Assembly (NCBI GenBank): GCA_025506515.1 | Contig: CM046452.1 | Location: 42,975,591 to 43,039,590 of the forward strand | Length of the DNA stretch: 64,000 nucleotides | Direction of reading: 5' to 3' | Origin: Flaveria trinervia | Taxonomy: Eukaryota > Streptophyta > Magnoliopsida > Asterales > Asteraceae | In this document: in pieces, positions 22,160-33,227 of the stretch | Position numbering within the stretch: the first letter of the stretch is position 1 | Layout of the letters: each line of letters opens with the position of its first letter | Made by a program: the position numbers and the translations under genes | Notes under the pieces: model-generated | Database searches by the model: none | Told to the model about the DNA's origin: nothing | What the model saw: only the letters and a program-made list of their open reading frames with translations

Positions 22160-22366
22160 AACCCGAACCTGTTTGGACCCCAAACCGGTTTTCAAACCGA
22201 CCCAAACCGGTTAGTAGGGTGGATTTTTTTCAGTATTGAAACCGGATTCAACCCGAACTGTTTAGAGCCAACCGGTTTTGACCGGAGTTGACCAACCGGT
22301 TTCGATTTGGACCCCAAACCGGTTTCGGTTTGGGTTTAAACCGGTTTGTACATGTCTAGGTGGGAG
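22160..22366 (+). repeat. hAT right subterminal repeats, terminus and TSD (copy B)
   Basis: AACCGG motif cluster, terminus TGTACATGTCTA ending at 22358, then GGTGGGAG (22359-22366). Equivalent to 1620-1842. Confidence 0.8.
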
Positions 22367-22858
22367 TAGGATGAGGTGGAATTTAAAAAAAATATAAATG
22401 GTAACATGGTCAATTTACGCCTACTTAACGACCACTTGACGCAGTGATGGAAAATCTTAGTTTTTTTCAAACCTTAGTAGTAAACCTGTAATTTTTCAAT
22501 TTTAGAAAAAAATGTGAAATTTAAGCAAACCTCATGAAAGATCCGTGTAATTTACTCTAAATTTAATTATAAATATAAAATATAATTATAAAGTTAAGAA
22601 AATAAATTAATTTAAAAAAGATAACAATGAGGAAAATTGGGATGACACCATATAAAACGGAGAAAATCAAGGGAAAATGATAAAAGCTGACGTGGCACTA
22701 ATGCGTCACCAGGAGAACAACATGAAAAATAGAACAACTATCAGTGGTCATGGTTAAAGAAAAATAAAAGAATATACATTAACCCCATCTCGACACACTT
22801 CCAACTCCTCTTGGTATCTCTCCGCCCATCCTCTCTTATCTGTCATTGTCTCTAGTCA
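22367..22858. repeat. Duplicated host flank, shared with 1843-2335
   Basis: Same sequence as downstream of copy A with few differences; the match ends at AGTCA (22858). The sequence then continues into unrelated host DNA, so this copy looks ancestral and copy A truncated. Confidence 0.85.
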
Positions 22859-23589
22859 TACTCTGGTGACTATAACACCTTCTCTAGTGTGTCATATCTT
22901 TAGTAACTCCTTTTAGATAATTAATTTCAATTTCGTTAATAACTTGTTGTGCAATTGATGATACCAAACATCTTGAAACTTCGATGTTTGATGGTATTGT
23001 GTTTTTACAACTCAACGGATTTCAAAACCTATTTTTACCAAACTAAATTCAAAGTAATGATTACACTAGTTCTTCAAGACGTAATACTTTCAAAAACCTA
23101 AATCATATATACTTAGTATGTACGTGTGTATGTGTATGTATATATAATGTACATGTACCAAAACATTACTTAAGGTGTTTTTCTGAAAATCTAATGAAAC
23201 CGACACGAACTTAATGATGTGTTCAACTTCAAAAAAAACATTGACTTACAGTTTACATCACGTGACCTCAAGTGATAGACCTAAGTCATCAATGTTTCAC
23301 CAACACTCAACTACTATGAACTTGACTTAGTTCACCGCCTATTGATTTGGCAAGAATTAATGTATGAAAACAACTAAACGAAGTAGTAATTTGAAGTATG
23401 GGAAGGATGCTTAGTTCAACTTCAACTGAATAGTAATTGAACCCTAATGGTATTCCTTAATAATGTAGGTACCACTTGATGGAATCTGAATCAACCACCT
23501 CGAATGCAAGCTCTGATAAAGTTTTATTTTTATTTATGGACTACAACGACCTAAAGTAGCTAAATAAGTAGTGAAAGTAAGCTCGCGGC
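22859..23589. other. Intergenic, nothing recognised
   Basis: AT-rich sequence without a convincing ORF, RNA gene or repeat on either strand. Confidence 0.6.
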
Positions 23590-24487
23590 TAAATTGAGTC
23601 TTGGTTCTACCTACCGGCAATAACTTTTCGACCTGATTAAAAGTTTGATTCTAAATTGGCTATTCGGGGTTCCACGCCCATGGATTGTCTTATTATAGCT
23701 TTTTTGATTTGCCGGGTATGCCGGCTAAGAGAATCACTTCTCGTCTTTCTTGCAAGAGTATAAGCAGTAGCATTTTGACCCTATATAAGATAGAACTCTT
23801 TCAATTTATGAGAGAAAGTGCTTTACAACAAAACCCCCGTCTTCATTGATGGCAGAGTATGTCATGCAAAGAAAGGCGTCTCGTGGTCCTTCATGACACC
23901 AGAGTTGGATTATACTTTGGACTTGATCAAACCCTGGCTCACCTGAAAAGTCTTTTTTCATTTAATTATTTTCATTTTGCCAAGGATAGAAGCAGATGTC
24001 CAACAGTGATGGATTGTGTGTGCCTTATCTTTTAAATCAAGGGAAATCACTATGTTTTTGTGATAATCAACTTTTTGGATTCAGTAAGATAGCCCTTTTG
24101 TACCAAGTTGACAAATTAGACGAATTCTACTTAAAAATATACAGGTTTGATATTGTCTTTATAAAAAAGATGCTACAACATTCAATCATCATTCATCGAG
24201 CGCTTTCTCTCATCTGCCTTCTATGTATGCCTTTGTGGTCATTAACGAGAGCAATCGACAGACCCGGTCTCTCTTGAAATCCTAAATGTGCCAATAATTG
24301 TAGTAATCCACATATGTCTCTCTCCCAATAATAGTTGTAGTAATGAGAATTCCCTTATTTATTTAATGAGAAATGCGAAATGAAAAAGAAAAGATCCCTT
24401 GTTAGGTTAGGAATGAGATTCCGCTCCCTACCCCCCTTTTCACAAAAAAATGGAGAGATGAATTGATGTATTTTTTGAATCCAGCGT
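23590..24487. other. Organelle-like DNA (nuclear insert), upstream part tentative
   Basis: 24300-24487 runs directly into the trnD fragment and resembles a plastid psbM-trnD type spacer in composition and context. 23590-24300 is less AT-rich than its surroundings and has an organelle look, but I cannot assign it to a plastid or mitochondrial locus. The 93-codon frame at 23996-24277 has no recognisable domain and is not called as a gene. Confidence 0.4.
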
Positions 24488-24535
24488 CGGGACTGACGGG
24501 GCTCGAACCCGTAGCTTCCGCCTTGACAAGGCGGT
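24488..24535 (-). pseudogene. trnD-GUC: Plastid trnD-GUC, 3' fragment (NUPT)
   Basis: On the minus strand the anticodon arm with loop TTGTCAA (anticodon GTC), the variable region, T arm GGGTTCGAGCCCC and acceptor end CAGTCCCG match the 3' two-thirds of chloroplast tRNA-Asp. The 5' third (acceptor 5' strand and D arm, including the A box) is absent, because the sequence changes at 24536. Two apparent C-to-T/G-to-A changes relative to the usual plastid gene are consistent with a methylated nuclear insert. Not a functional tRNA. Confidence 0.8.
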
Positions 24536-26721
24536 TCAGCACAACATACAACCATCTAAAGTGCACATTTGTTTTGTCCACGTGGTGTCGACCACCATAC
24601 CATCGACCAACACAACGAGAGGCTGAGTAGAGTTGGATAATGGCCACACAAGGGGACGTCGGCGGTTGGTGAAGCAACATTTGGTCGGGATAGATGGTAA
24701 TGAGCATGGAAAGCATCGGTTGTGGTTATCAACATTGTTTTTTAGTGGTGGCGATGGTGTTAAGAATGGTAGAGGCATCGGCAAGGCAAGTAGTGTTTGC
24801 GGAGTTACGTCCATGGTGCTCGTCTGGTGATAGGTGGCGGCGGAGGTGAGGGGTTTGAATAAAAGTGAAAGGAGATGTAGGTTTTTTAGGGAAAGATAAT
24901 TGGTGTTGATGAATTGTGAGAAAAGTTAAGCATATTCTAAAAAGCATTTTTATATATCATTTTCGTTTTTAAACTAATGTTTTATTTTGTTTTGTTTTAT
25001 TAATTAATATAAAATTCAATATCAATAGTAGAAAGGACTTCATATATGTTAAAAGTTTTATATTGTGAATGATTTAATGGTTTGATTGTTTTTTATTTTT
25101 AACATTTCTGTTGTTTTGGAAAATGCAAGTTCTTTTAGTGTTTTCTCATTTTTTTACGAAATTTTCCCTCCTTTTAATATTTCCATTTACGTTATTTGTA
25201 CTTATATTTACAATTGTTTTTTTCAAACAGTTTCGTCTAAGATGTTGACTTTTTTCGTAATCAAACAAATTATTTTTACTGTAGTAACAACATGCGTATA
25301 ACAATTTTGTAACAAAAATCAAACTCACAAGATCACCGCAACAACGCGCGGTTTCAATTCAACAACGCGCGGTTTCAATTTCTAGCTTAACATGAACTCC
25401 ATATTGTAAATAATTTCCAAAATAACAATGTATTTGTTTGAAACCATGTGAGCTATATGGGGAGCTATATGATTATCATCCATTTTCAAAGTAACTAAAT
25501 ACAATTGGGGAAGGAAACCATCCATATAAAAATTCAAGAAACACTTTTGACATTATTAAATATACAGTAAAGAAACAAAGTAGTAAACTGCATTTACATA
25601 AATTTAATACAGTGAAGAAACAAAAACTACAGTACTTTACAAAGAAGATAAAATAAAAATACTAGTACAAGATATGAACAAGAAAGATAATAAGGTGGTT
25701 GTGACCGAGGATTGTATGCAATATGATACATTAAATTAAATGTTGACTTTTTAAATCTTCGCTGAGAACTTGTTTATTTCCAAAATACGATACTACAATA
25801 GGCAAAGAGTTAATACTAACGCTAGCAACTTGAAGTTACCTTTAATGAGAACAAAAGGATGATCACGAGATTGTCAAAACAAAACTTTGTTGTAAGCTTA
25901 AAATTATTCAGAATTCTAGCGTGCTTTGTCATTAAGCTCGGCTTTGTATTTACAGTGAAATAATGTTGAAAATACCCAATCAAAAGTTTAAAACGAAAAT
26001 TAAAATTGCATTTAGCATCTTCAAAGAAATTTAATCTATTTAAAATGTTTTTGTATAAGCTCATGTCAATAATAACTACACAAGTCAGCAATTACAGGTA
26101 AGTCAAAAGTTTATGATCGGTAGCCACGTTGGTCAACATTAGCAAATTTGGTAATTAATAGCAAATTTCATCATTAGTAGCAACTCAGGTACTTGGGGTG
26201 AGTTTGGTCCTTGGTATCAACTTGTAAAAAAGCTTTTTATAACTGTATTTTTTTAAAATGAGAAGAAAGGTTATGCGTAACAATATTAAAAAATCATATG
26301 TATGATATTATCATTGTACAACAAGCAAATTCCACAGCATAAACATGGTATTGTTTTAAAATGCATCAAGTAGAACTTTTTTCGATCAAAAGAGAAGTTA
26401 CAACTATAATGACCAACATCAAAGAGTGGCAAGGCTGTCCAAATGGCTAGTGACTTACAGCTCGTGTATCAGGTTGTATAAGTTTAATAATTAGGGAATT
26501 TGACTAGAGCTGCTGGCTTGTATAAATGTTTCAAGACAAGTACGAGCTAAAGGCAGGTCGCTCACAAAAAACTCAAGCGAATTTGACTTGCGAGCTTATT
26601 TGGCACTTAAGTGTGTCGTATAAAGAAGTTACTTTTTAATATAATTACACAAAACCTCTCATTTCCACCATTGCAATAAAATAAAAGCTAGTTCCTGATG
26701 ATAAGTGTTACACAAAAACCA
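24536..26721. other. Intergenic; short tandem repeat at 25337-25378
   Basis: No supported gene. Frames near 24540-24950 lack any domain. A 21-bp unit containing AACAACGCGCGGTTTCAATT is repeated twice in tandem at about 25337-25378. 26650-26720 lies just 3' of the UGT and may contain its polyadenylation region. Confidence 0.55.
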
Positions 26722-28110
26722 CTAGGGTTTCTTCATTTTCACCAAATGATTCACACAAGCATCAATATAATGATCATTCTTGCTGTTATCTCCAAACACT
26801 TTTTTCATATCTCTTGCATTTGTCCTCAACTCTTCTCCTTCTTCACTCAGTATCGCTAACTTAATTGACTCAGCAACCGACTCGCTCGTAAAAGACCCAT
26901 CTTTCTCGTTTCGAGGAATCTCTACTCCCAATTCTTTCCACTCAGTAACCGCACATTCAAACCTTGGTCATTCATAACGGGAAAGAGTATTAAAACCCGC
27001 CCAAATGAGAGTCCTTCAATAGCCGAGTTCCAACCACAGTGAGTCAAGAATCCACCTATTGATGAATGACTCAGTATCCTTACTGTGGGACCCACCCGAC
27101 ATGAACAACCCCCTTACCCTTGATCCTCTCAAGAAACCCGTCAGGAAACTGAGTTGACTCGGTGATTGACTTTCTTATTACCCAAAAGAAAGGCAAACCC
27201 GAATGCTCTAAACCTAAAGCCAACTCAGTAAGTTCGACTTGACTTAAAACCGCCTCACTTCCAAGCGCAACATAAACTACTGAGTTAACCTGTTGTTCAT
27301 CTAGCCATTTTCTAATAAATTCCCAATTTGCATAATCATCAAACTCGTCAACTTCTAGAGAAGGGGCAAAACGCCAATGGGGATAACAGGTTTTTGATAA
27401 AGCTCACAAACAAGATCAAACCACTCAGGTTCAAACTCATAACTCGTTCTGAATAAAACCAAATCACAACCGTCGATCGAGGCTAAAAACCTTAAGGTAT
27501 CCGACACGCCTGATTCATTCCCAACTGCCCCCTCTGTGTACTTTGTTACCTCATGGAAACGGTACCTCATATCTGATTCAAACGGGACCCATTCAGGCAC
27601 CCGACAAAAATCCTCAGCCGTTGACCTTGTATCTTTGCCATTCAACAATAAAGATGGGGGACCAAGAAAAGCCTGTGTTGCAGCAGTGAAAAGACTAAAG
27701 TAAGCAGTTGAGACACCAAATCTTGATGCAAGTGAGGGTATCCAATGGGAAGCATAGTCAAAAATAATCCAGTCAACTCTTGGTGATGCAGTTTGAAGAA
27801 AAGTCAATATACGTGGTTCCAGAAGGTCAAATGCTATTTTTAGAAACTGGGCCTTTTGGTATGATATATCCATGGAAGACTCTGCAAATTCTGGTAAACT
27901 TTCCACTTTTGGAAATGGGAGTGAGACTAGATTGATAATATGGGAAAGTATAGGGGGTATTTTGGGAATTCTCTCTAGATTTCTTGGTGTGGAAATGTAT
28001 GAAATTTTGTGGCCTCTTTGAGCCAAGATCTTGCAGAGGTGAAAGAAAGGTATGAGATGGCCCATGGCTAGCCATGGAAACATTACTATGTGAAGAGGTT
28101 TTTCATCCAT
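26722..28110 (-). pseudogene. UGT91-like UDP-glycosyltransferase, three frame breaks
   Basis: Family-1 UGTs transfer sugar from a UDP-sugar to small molecules in the cytosol. UGT91 members often extend the sugar chain of flavonoid or triterpene glycosides. The chosen start MDEKPLHIVMFPW is at 28110; an in-frame ATG 27 bp upstream is less family-like. His18 (MAMGH context) is the expected catalytic His. The PSPG donor box is recognisable at about 27095-26965 (WVPQ, THCGWNS, DQGLN), and the C-terminus ends at 26722. The total of about 462 codons is normal for the family. Three single-base losses break the frame: near 27365 (after GVLP), near 27083 (inside the PSPG box after WVPQ) and near 26933. 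With these the protein stops after about 250 residues. A pseudogene or sequencing error are both possible. Confidence 0.82.
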
Positions 28111-29430
28111 CGCGGTAAAAAGTGAACCTGGGTGCACCTAGACGACTCAGTGGCTCGAACCCAACACCTTCTGGTTACAATAAATCTACTCAATGGCTCT
28201 TGTTTACTCCACATAAGAACTGGAAGCTTAAAGAAGATAAAAATGTCAGTGGTTCTTGTTATCATCTCTATGAATGATAACCTTTTAGAATAAAACATAT
28301 AACAAGTGGGCCAAGGAGCCATTTTTGACCAAAGAGGAAAAAAATACCATAATGCAAGAATAAATAGCCAAAATATGTATATTAAACAGAAGATAAGCTT
28401 ATTATTGATGAGCAGATATGATACTTTACTTCCTGTCATGATCAGAATAGAAAAAACCTGTCTTGATTAAATATTATAATAATGTAATGGGCTGATTCGC
28501 ATGCTTTATGAATAAGCTATTGGCGGATTCTGACATTTATGTTAGGCGAAAATAGGTTGTGCTAAAACGGATCGGGTCAAAGAAAACAGGAAAAATAAAT
28601 TTTAAACCATGTTATAATTAGTTGGGACCAATAATTGACAATGATTATGTTTTTGCTACTTAATGGTTAAAAAAGAAGTGGATGAGTTCATAGACTCTAT
28701 GAATTATCATGTTCAACTGTAAGTTCTAATGAACAAAAATAATCAATCAGGTATATTTTAACGATAGTCCTTTCAAAGCCAAAATATATTACGTCAATAA
28801 CTAATACCACAGCAAACCTTAGGGATTCTTTCTCTTCCATATATTGGAAATGAAATAAGCAATTAACATAAACATAAAAGTTACTTCAATAATTTGAATA
28901 ATTATTTTAACTTGGTTAAACAAACAAAAAAAAAACAAAATTAAACGGCAACAAACAAAACTAAGAGAGAAAAGGTTAATAAAATTATATTAAACTAAAA
29001 AAGAAAAATAAATTAAATATTTTAAGCAAATAAGCCACTTTTAGCATTTGTCACTATCTGGGTGTCACTGATAATGATCACCATATTTCCTTATTTGATA
29101 TTATAATTTGATGGTTGGTTTAGAATAACAAATTGTCCTAAATTGTGTGTGGTCAAGCATTAATGGTTTTAGGAGACGGAGTGGATTAGTTTGATCTAGT
29201 TTAATAGAATAAAGATCCAAACCTTTATGACTTTAACATTTTATCAAACTAGCAGGAACAAATATATGATGAGTACTCTACCGTTTTAGCAAGCAAACAG
29301 AAACAAGGTATGTAGATGCAATCAGAATAAAACAAAATGATTAAATCAACGCATTAATCTACGAAATATAAATTTCTTTTTCAAAGCATCCGTACTTTTA
29401 CCTACTTACCTCATTTTGCAAGCTCAAGAT
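28111..29430. other. Intergenic between UGT and PPR
   Basis: AT-rich, presumably the UGT promoter side (28111 upward) and the PPR 3' region (29430 downward). No other feature recognised. Confidence 0.6.
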
Positions 29431-30970
29431 TTAAGATCCAATTAAAACACGATGTTCATCCATACTAAAAATTGACTGGAAGTACGTTCGCCATCTCTTG
29501 CAGAAAACCAAATGCCCATTTTCAATCATGTCATTCAAGTACTCAAATGCTTCATTCCTCCGACCGCAATCACATAACAGTCTTATAAGTCCCTCATATA
29601 ATGCTCCATTGACCACCATTTTTCTCTTCAACATTTGTTCAAACAACAAAACCGCTTTTGAAACATCACAACTGTTACAACATCCATTAAACATGATAGT
29701 GTAAGTCATTACATCAAGTTTCCCATAGTTCTCTTCATTCAACAGCCATCTCTCAAAGAAAAGCTCTGCATTAGCCACACTTCTTTGTTTCCAGTAACTA
29801 TCTAATATGATATTACAAACACTTGAACCATTAACAAAGCCATTAATCGTTGAAATCTCTTCAAATAACCTCAAAGCATCATCTGTTTTCCCCTTTTCAC
29901 ATAGCCCCATAATTACATATCTACCTATTTCATCAACACGAACCAACCCCTTTTTCCTTTGAATTTTAAAGAACTTCATAGCATCTTCATCCCTACAACC
30001 TCGGAAAAGTGCTTTTATGAAGGAACCATAAACACAAATTTCGGGCAAAGTTCTACCACTCAGCATCTTCTTCAACAAAACCTCAGCCTCATCAAGTTTC
30101 ATGGCATTACACAAAGCACGAAAATAAGATTCATATGCCATCATTTCCGGAAGATGATCCTCACAGTTTAACTGAAATATCGCTCTTCTACCCTCCTTCA
30201 ACACCGTTTTTTTCTCTCTAATACCTTTCACAGAATCCTGTTTTATCAACTTTCTAAACAACTTATTGGCTTCACGATATTTACCCGATTTGCAAAGACC
30301 ATGAAGAAAGGTTCCATATATACAAACATCAATAACAAATCCATTTTTAACAAGTTTCCTCAACACCAAATCAGCTTCACCCAAAGCCCCGTTTCTACAA
30401 TAACACTGAAACATCAAAAAGTATGTCCAATTATCAACTGTCAAACCTTTATCATACATCTCATTCACAATATCTTTAGCCAAAAATCCCTCATTAACAT
30501 TACACAAAGCTGCACATAAAGCAACATAGCTCTGCCTCTCCAAACAACTCCCACCACCCATCACAATTCTGTCATAAACATCTTTAACTTCATCAATGCT
30601 ACCACATTTACAAACTAAAATCACATAATCTGAAAAATTCAATCTTTTCACTGACCCACAAATTTCTGCCCATACGGTCTCAACATCATTAATTGTACCA
30701 TCATTAAGTAGAAGATCAAACACTAAACTGTATAAAAAGGGCTCACATACTGTTCCTCTTGACTTCAAGTGTGAGATTATGGTTTTGCATCTACCAAGTT
30801 TCTTGATTTGGGAGAGGTAATCGATTAAGACAAGGGATGTTGCGGAATCTAACAGATGGCTTTGGGATAATAATGAATCTAGAGTGGTTAGAGATGAATG
30901 ATTTTTGGGGTTTAACTTGAGAAGCTTGATTTGATCGTGTACAGATTGCAAGAACGTCAAAGGAGGCAAC

Positions 30971-31002
<32 letters not shown>

Positions 31003-31092
31003 AGATTTGATCTCCGTCGATAAAGAGGCGGAGATGAGGGAGGATAGAGGTTGCCGGAGATGCAACGGAGGGGATGAGCAGAGCTTCATCAA
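29431..31092 (-). CDS. P-class pentatricopeptide repeat protein
   Basis: A single uninterrupted 553-codon frame, intronless as is usual for plant PPR genes. PPR proteins bind organellar RNA through tandem 35-residue helix pairs and act in processing, stability or translation in plastids or mitochondria. The first 30 residues are Ser/Leu/Arg-containing and poor in acids, fitting a transit peptide, followed by an 11-residue proline run (residues 31-41) encoded by a GGC/GGT microsatellite (about 30968-31003). About ten PPR-like units follow from residue 90, for example YGTFLHGLCKSGKYREANKL and YESYFRALCNAMKLDEAEVL. No E, DYW or SMR domain is seen, hence P class. The target RNA cannot be read from the sequence. 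This is the only clearly intact host gene in the window. Confidence 0.9.
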
Positions 31093-31802
31093 GAGAAAGA
31101 GGCGACGAAATGTTGCAGTTAATTTTTTTAATGGGAATTTTAAAAGTGACTTAATTATAACAATTTTGAAATATTAATTTACAAAGTTCATGGTACTTTT
31201 GGCTCGGGTTAAGTAGCATGTCTATTTGCAATCAAATTTGTTTATAACAAAGACAGAATTTTAACTATCAATTGTTAGTTTGATTTTTAAAGATGATGTT
31301 ATATTTTTTTAAAGAAAAATAACTAGCCTGTAAAACCCTCTAACTTGCATCTGCATGGAGATCCCATTAACAACCATTATTAATGGCTGCAAGATTTTTA
31401 CGCTTTAGTGATATCCGAACTTGTAATCTTAAGTACTCATATAAGCTGGTGTAGTGGATCAAATGGCCACCGTTGCAATTATTTAACACCCTCAATCACA
31501 AATAAAATTTAAACCTTAATCCCACATTAATTAAAAGTAAACACTAATAATTTTCATCTTTTTATGTGAAAAAAAAAGAATTAAGAACCCTAATTTTGTT
31601 ATCCCTTGAGTTAATAACCTAACAGTAAGAATTAAAGATTGTTTGATTATCATCCAAGTTCGAATATGATTATAAGTAATTTAAAAAACATCAAAAAAAC
31701 ATTGTTGTCAAAAGAAGTATCCTATATTTTTTATAAAAGATCAAAACGTTACAAGATTTAAATGGTTTATTTTAATTTTTAACCGAATGTGTGGACTTGA
31801 AG
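31093..31802. other. Intergenic upstream of PPR
   Basis: AT-rich; contains the PPR promoter region on the minus strand. Nothing else recognised. Confidence 0.55.
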
Positions 31803-32639
31803 TGTTGGATCATGTGAGGTTGGTGCAACCAAAATTACACTTTGAACATTTTGAGTGCAACTGAAAGAAGTCTTTCAAAGACAAAGCTGCACTTCCAAAG
31901 CTAAGTTGAAGATCTTCCGAAGCTTAAGAATGAAGAACTTCCAAAGGAAGAACTTAGTCTTCCGAGGCTAAGTAATTCTCCTTCCGAAGTTAAACACTTA
32001 GAAGATTTAAGACAAAACCTTCTAAAGAATAAAGTCATGAAGACTTGCAAAAGTCTCGAAGAAGATACTTCTTTCGAAGTATAAATGGTTTCGGAAGAAC
32101 TTATTCTTCCGAGACCATTTAACCTTCAGAAGAACCAACTATAAACCAGTAGACAAAAGTATGATCCGACTGACACATGTTGCCAACTCTAATATACTCC
32201 ATTGCACTTTTCCATGATACTTTAATCCACTATTCACCTTTTATCAGTTAACACAGTTACCAACTTTAGCTGGTGACAAAAGATAAGCCATGGACTTATC
32301 ATGACTACCTAATCTAGGATAGTATTTCATCTTAGATACTTACTTCTAGCAATGTAGTATTTGTTTGAGTTGTAAGTTCCAGCTGGTTATTTAAGTATAA
32401 CCAACTGTAGATAGTAGTATATATAGTTTCTTATTATAACTCATTCAGACATGCTTGTAAGAGTCTTATAACAATGAGTTAAGAAGTAATATATAAAAGT
32501 ATCTTGAAAACCATTTCTTTGTTCATTAACTTAGTATATTATTATCAACTTAGTTTAGAGATTCTACTTCATCTATTCAAGTGAGAACAAGTGAGTTTGG
32601 GAGATTAACTAGTGTTGAGAGACAAACACCGACCTTGCA
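31803..32639 (+). repeat. 5' LTR of copia element 2 (family B)
   Basis: TGTTGGATC ... CCTTGCA, 837 bp, followed by a PBS. It contains the CTTCCGAAG motif cluster (about 31895-32135), a large imperfect palindrome (32082-32121) and a TATA box TATATATAG (about 32418-32426). Confidence 0.85.
32082..32121. repeat. Approx. 40-bp imperfect palindrome in the family B LTR
   Basis: Two 20-bp arms pair at about 17 positions. The core is TCGGAAGAAC / ATTCTTCCGA with outer TAAATGGT / ACCATTTA. Homologous palindromes occur in the LTRs at about 52228-52267 and 57430-57464. Confidence 0.8.
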
Positions 32640-32641
32640 AT

Positions 32642-32653
32642 TGGTATAAGAGC
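32642..32653 (+). other. Primer-binding site, element 2 (one mismatch)
   Basis: TGGTATAAGAGC, differing at one base from the standard TGGTATCAGAGC that is preserved in element 5 (58036-58047). Confidence 0.85.
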
Positions 32654-32727
32654 TTTTTAGGCTCTTGATTGTGAGATGAACCATCCCAAATCACCCCTAT
32701 TTCGTCACACTTACTCATTTCACTCAA

Positions 32728-33175
32728 ATGGCTCTTAACCAAAAAACTTTTGAGTTTGAGATAGGAACCATGGCTAAGGCTCCAATTATCACTCCTGATA
32801 TTTTTAGAGCCTGGTGCAAACGTATTGAAGGTTTAATCAAGTATCAAGATAGCCGAATGTGGAGGTCTATTACTCATGAACCTTAGAAGCCAAAGGTGGC
32901 ATCTCCAACTAGTAATGGTGCCATGATTAAGAAAGCTATTGAAGACTACTCTAATGAAGACTTCAAGAAGATGGACATCGACTGCAAATCCACGACTGTG
33001 TTGCTAACAACCATACCAAACTCCATAATGGTAGGCTTTGAGCATTTTGAAATAGCCAAAGATCTTTTTGATGCTTTGACATTGATGTACTCCGGTTCCA
33101 TTGATTCTAAAGAGTCCAAGAAAGATGTACTGAAGCATAATTTGAAAACTTCACATACATTGCCAGAGAGACCCT
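32728..33175 (+). pseudogene. gag: gag N-terminal fragment, element 2
   Basis: The ATG at 32728 starts MALNQKTFEFEIGTMAKAP. The frame has a TAG at about 32884-32886 and then continues (NGAMIKKAIEDYSNEDFKKM), homologous to 58123 onward in element 5. After PERP at about 33172 it switches into LTR-like sequence, so the rest of gag, protease and integrase are absent. Confidence 0.82.
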
Positions 33176-33227
33176 GTAGAGATTAATGAAGAGGCTGATG
33201 CAACCTAAACATCCAATGTCTATCCTG
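33176..33227 (+). repeat. LTR-start fragment embedded between gag and RT
   Basis: About 50 bp match the first 50 bp of the 40674 LTR (TGTAGAGATTAATGAAGAGG, then GCTGATGCAACC). They join gag on the left and mid-RT on the right, replacing several kb of internal sequence. Confidence 0.8.

Larger units (their letters stand above)
19288..22358 (+). mobile_element. hAT DNA transposon, copy B, with both ends and TSD
   Basis: The left terminus TAGCGGTGGGCA (19288) pairs with the inverted right terminus TAGACATGTACA (ending 22358). Flanking 8-bp sequences GGTGGGCG (19280-19287) and GGTGGGAG (22359-22366) match at 7 of 8 positions, as expected for a hAT target duplication. Length 3071 bp. Both ends have clusters of AACCGGTT-type motifs. 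It encodes a broken BED-finger transposase, so it is a degraded autonomous-type element. Confidence 0.88.

Noticed and set aside
21950..22195. Isoleucine/tyrosine-rich minus frame resembling a membrane protein
   Set aside because: Encoded by AT-rich microsatellite at the hAT 3' end; the same region in copy A is not open.
23996..24277. 93-codon plus-strand frame
   Set aside because: No recognisable domain, and it lies in probable organelle-derived DNA.
24402..24947. Several overlapping minus frames next to the trnD fragment
   Set aside because: They cross the trnD remnant and low-complexity GGTGG-type sequence; no homology recognised.
31895..32135. CTTCCGAAG cluster as canonical heat-shock elements
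   Set aside because: TTC and GAA are separated by one base rather than two, so the canonical spacing is not met; kept only as a motif of unknown binding factor.
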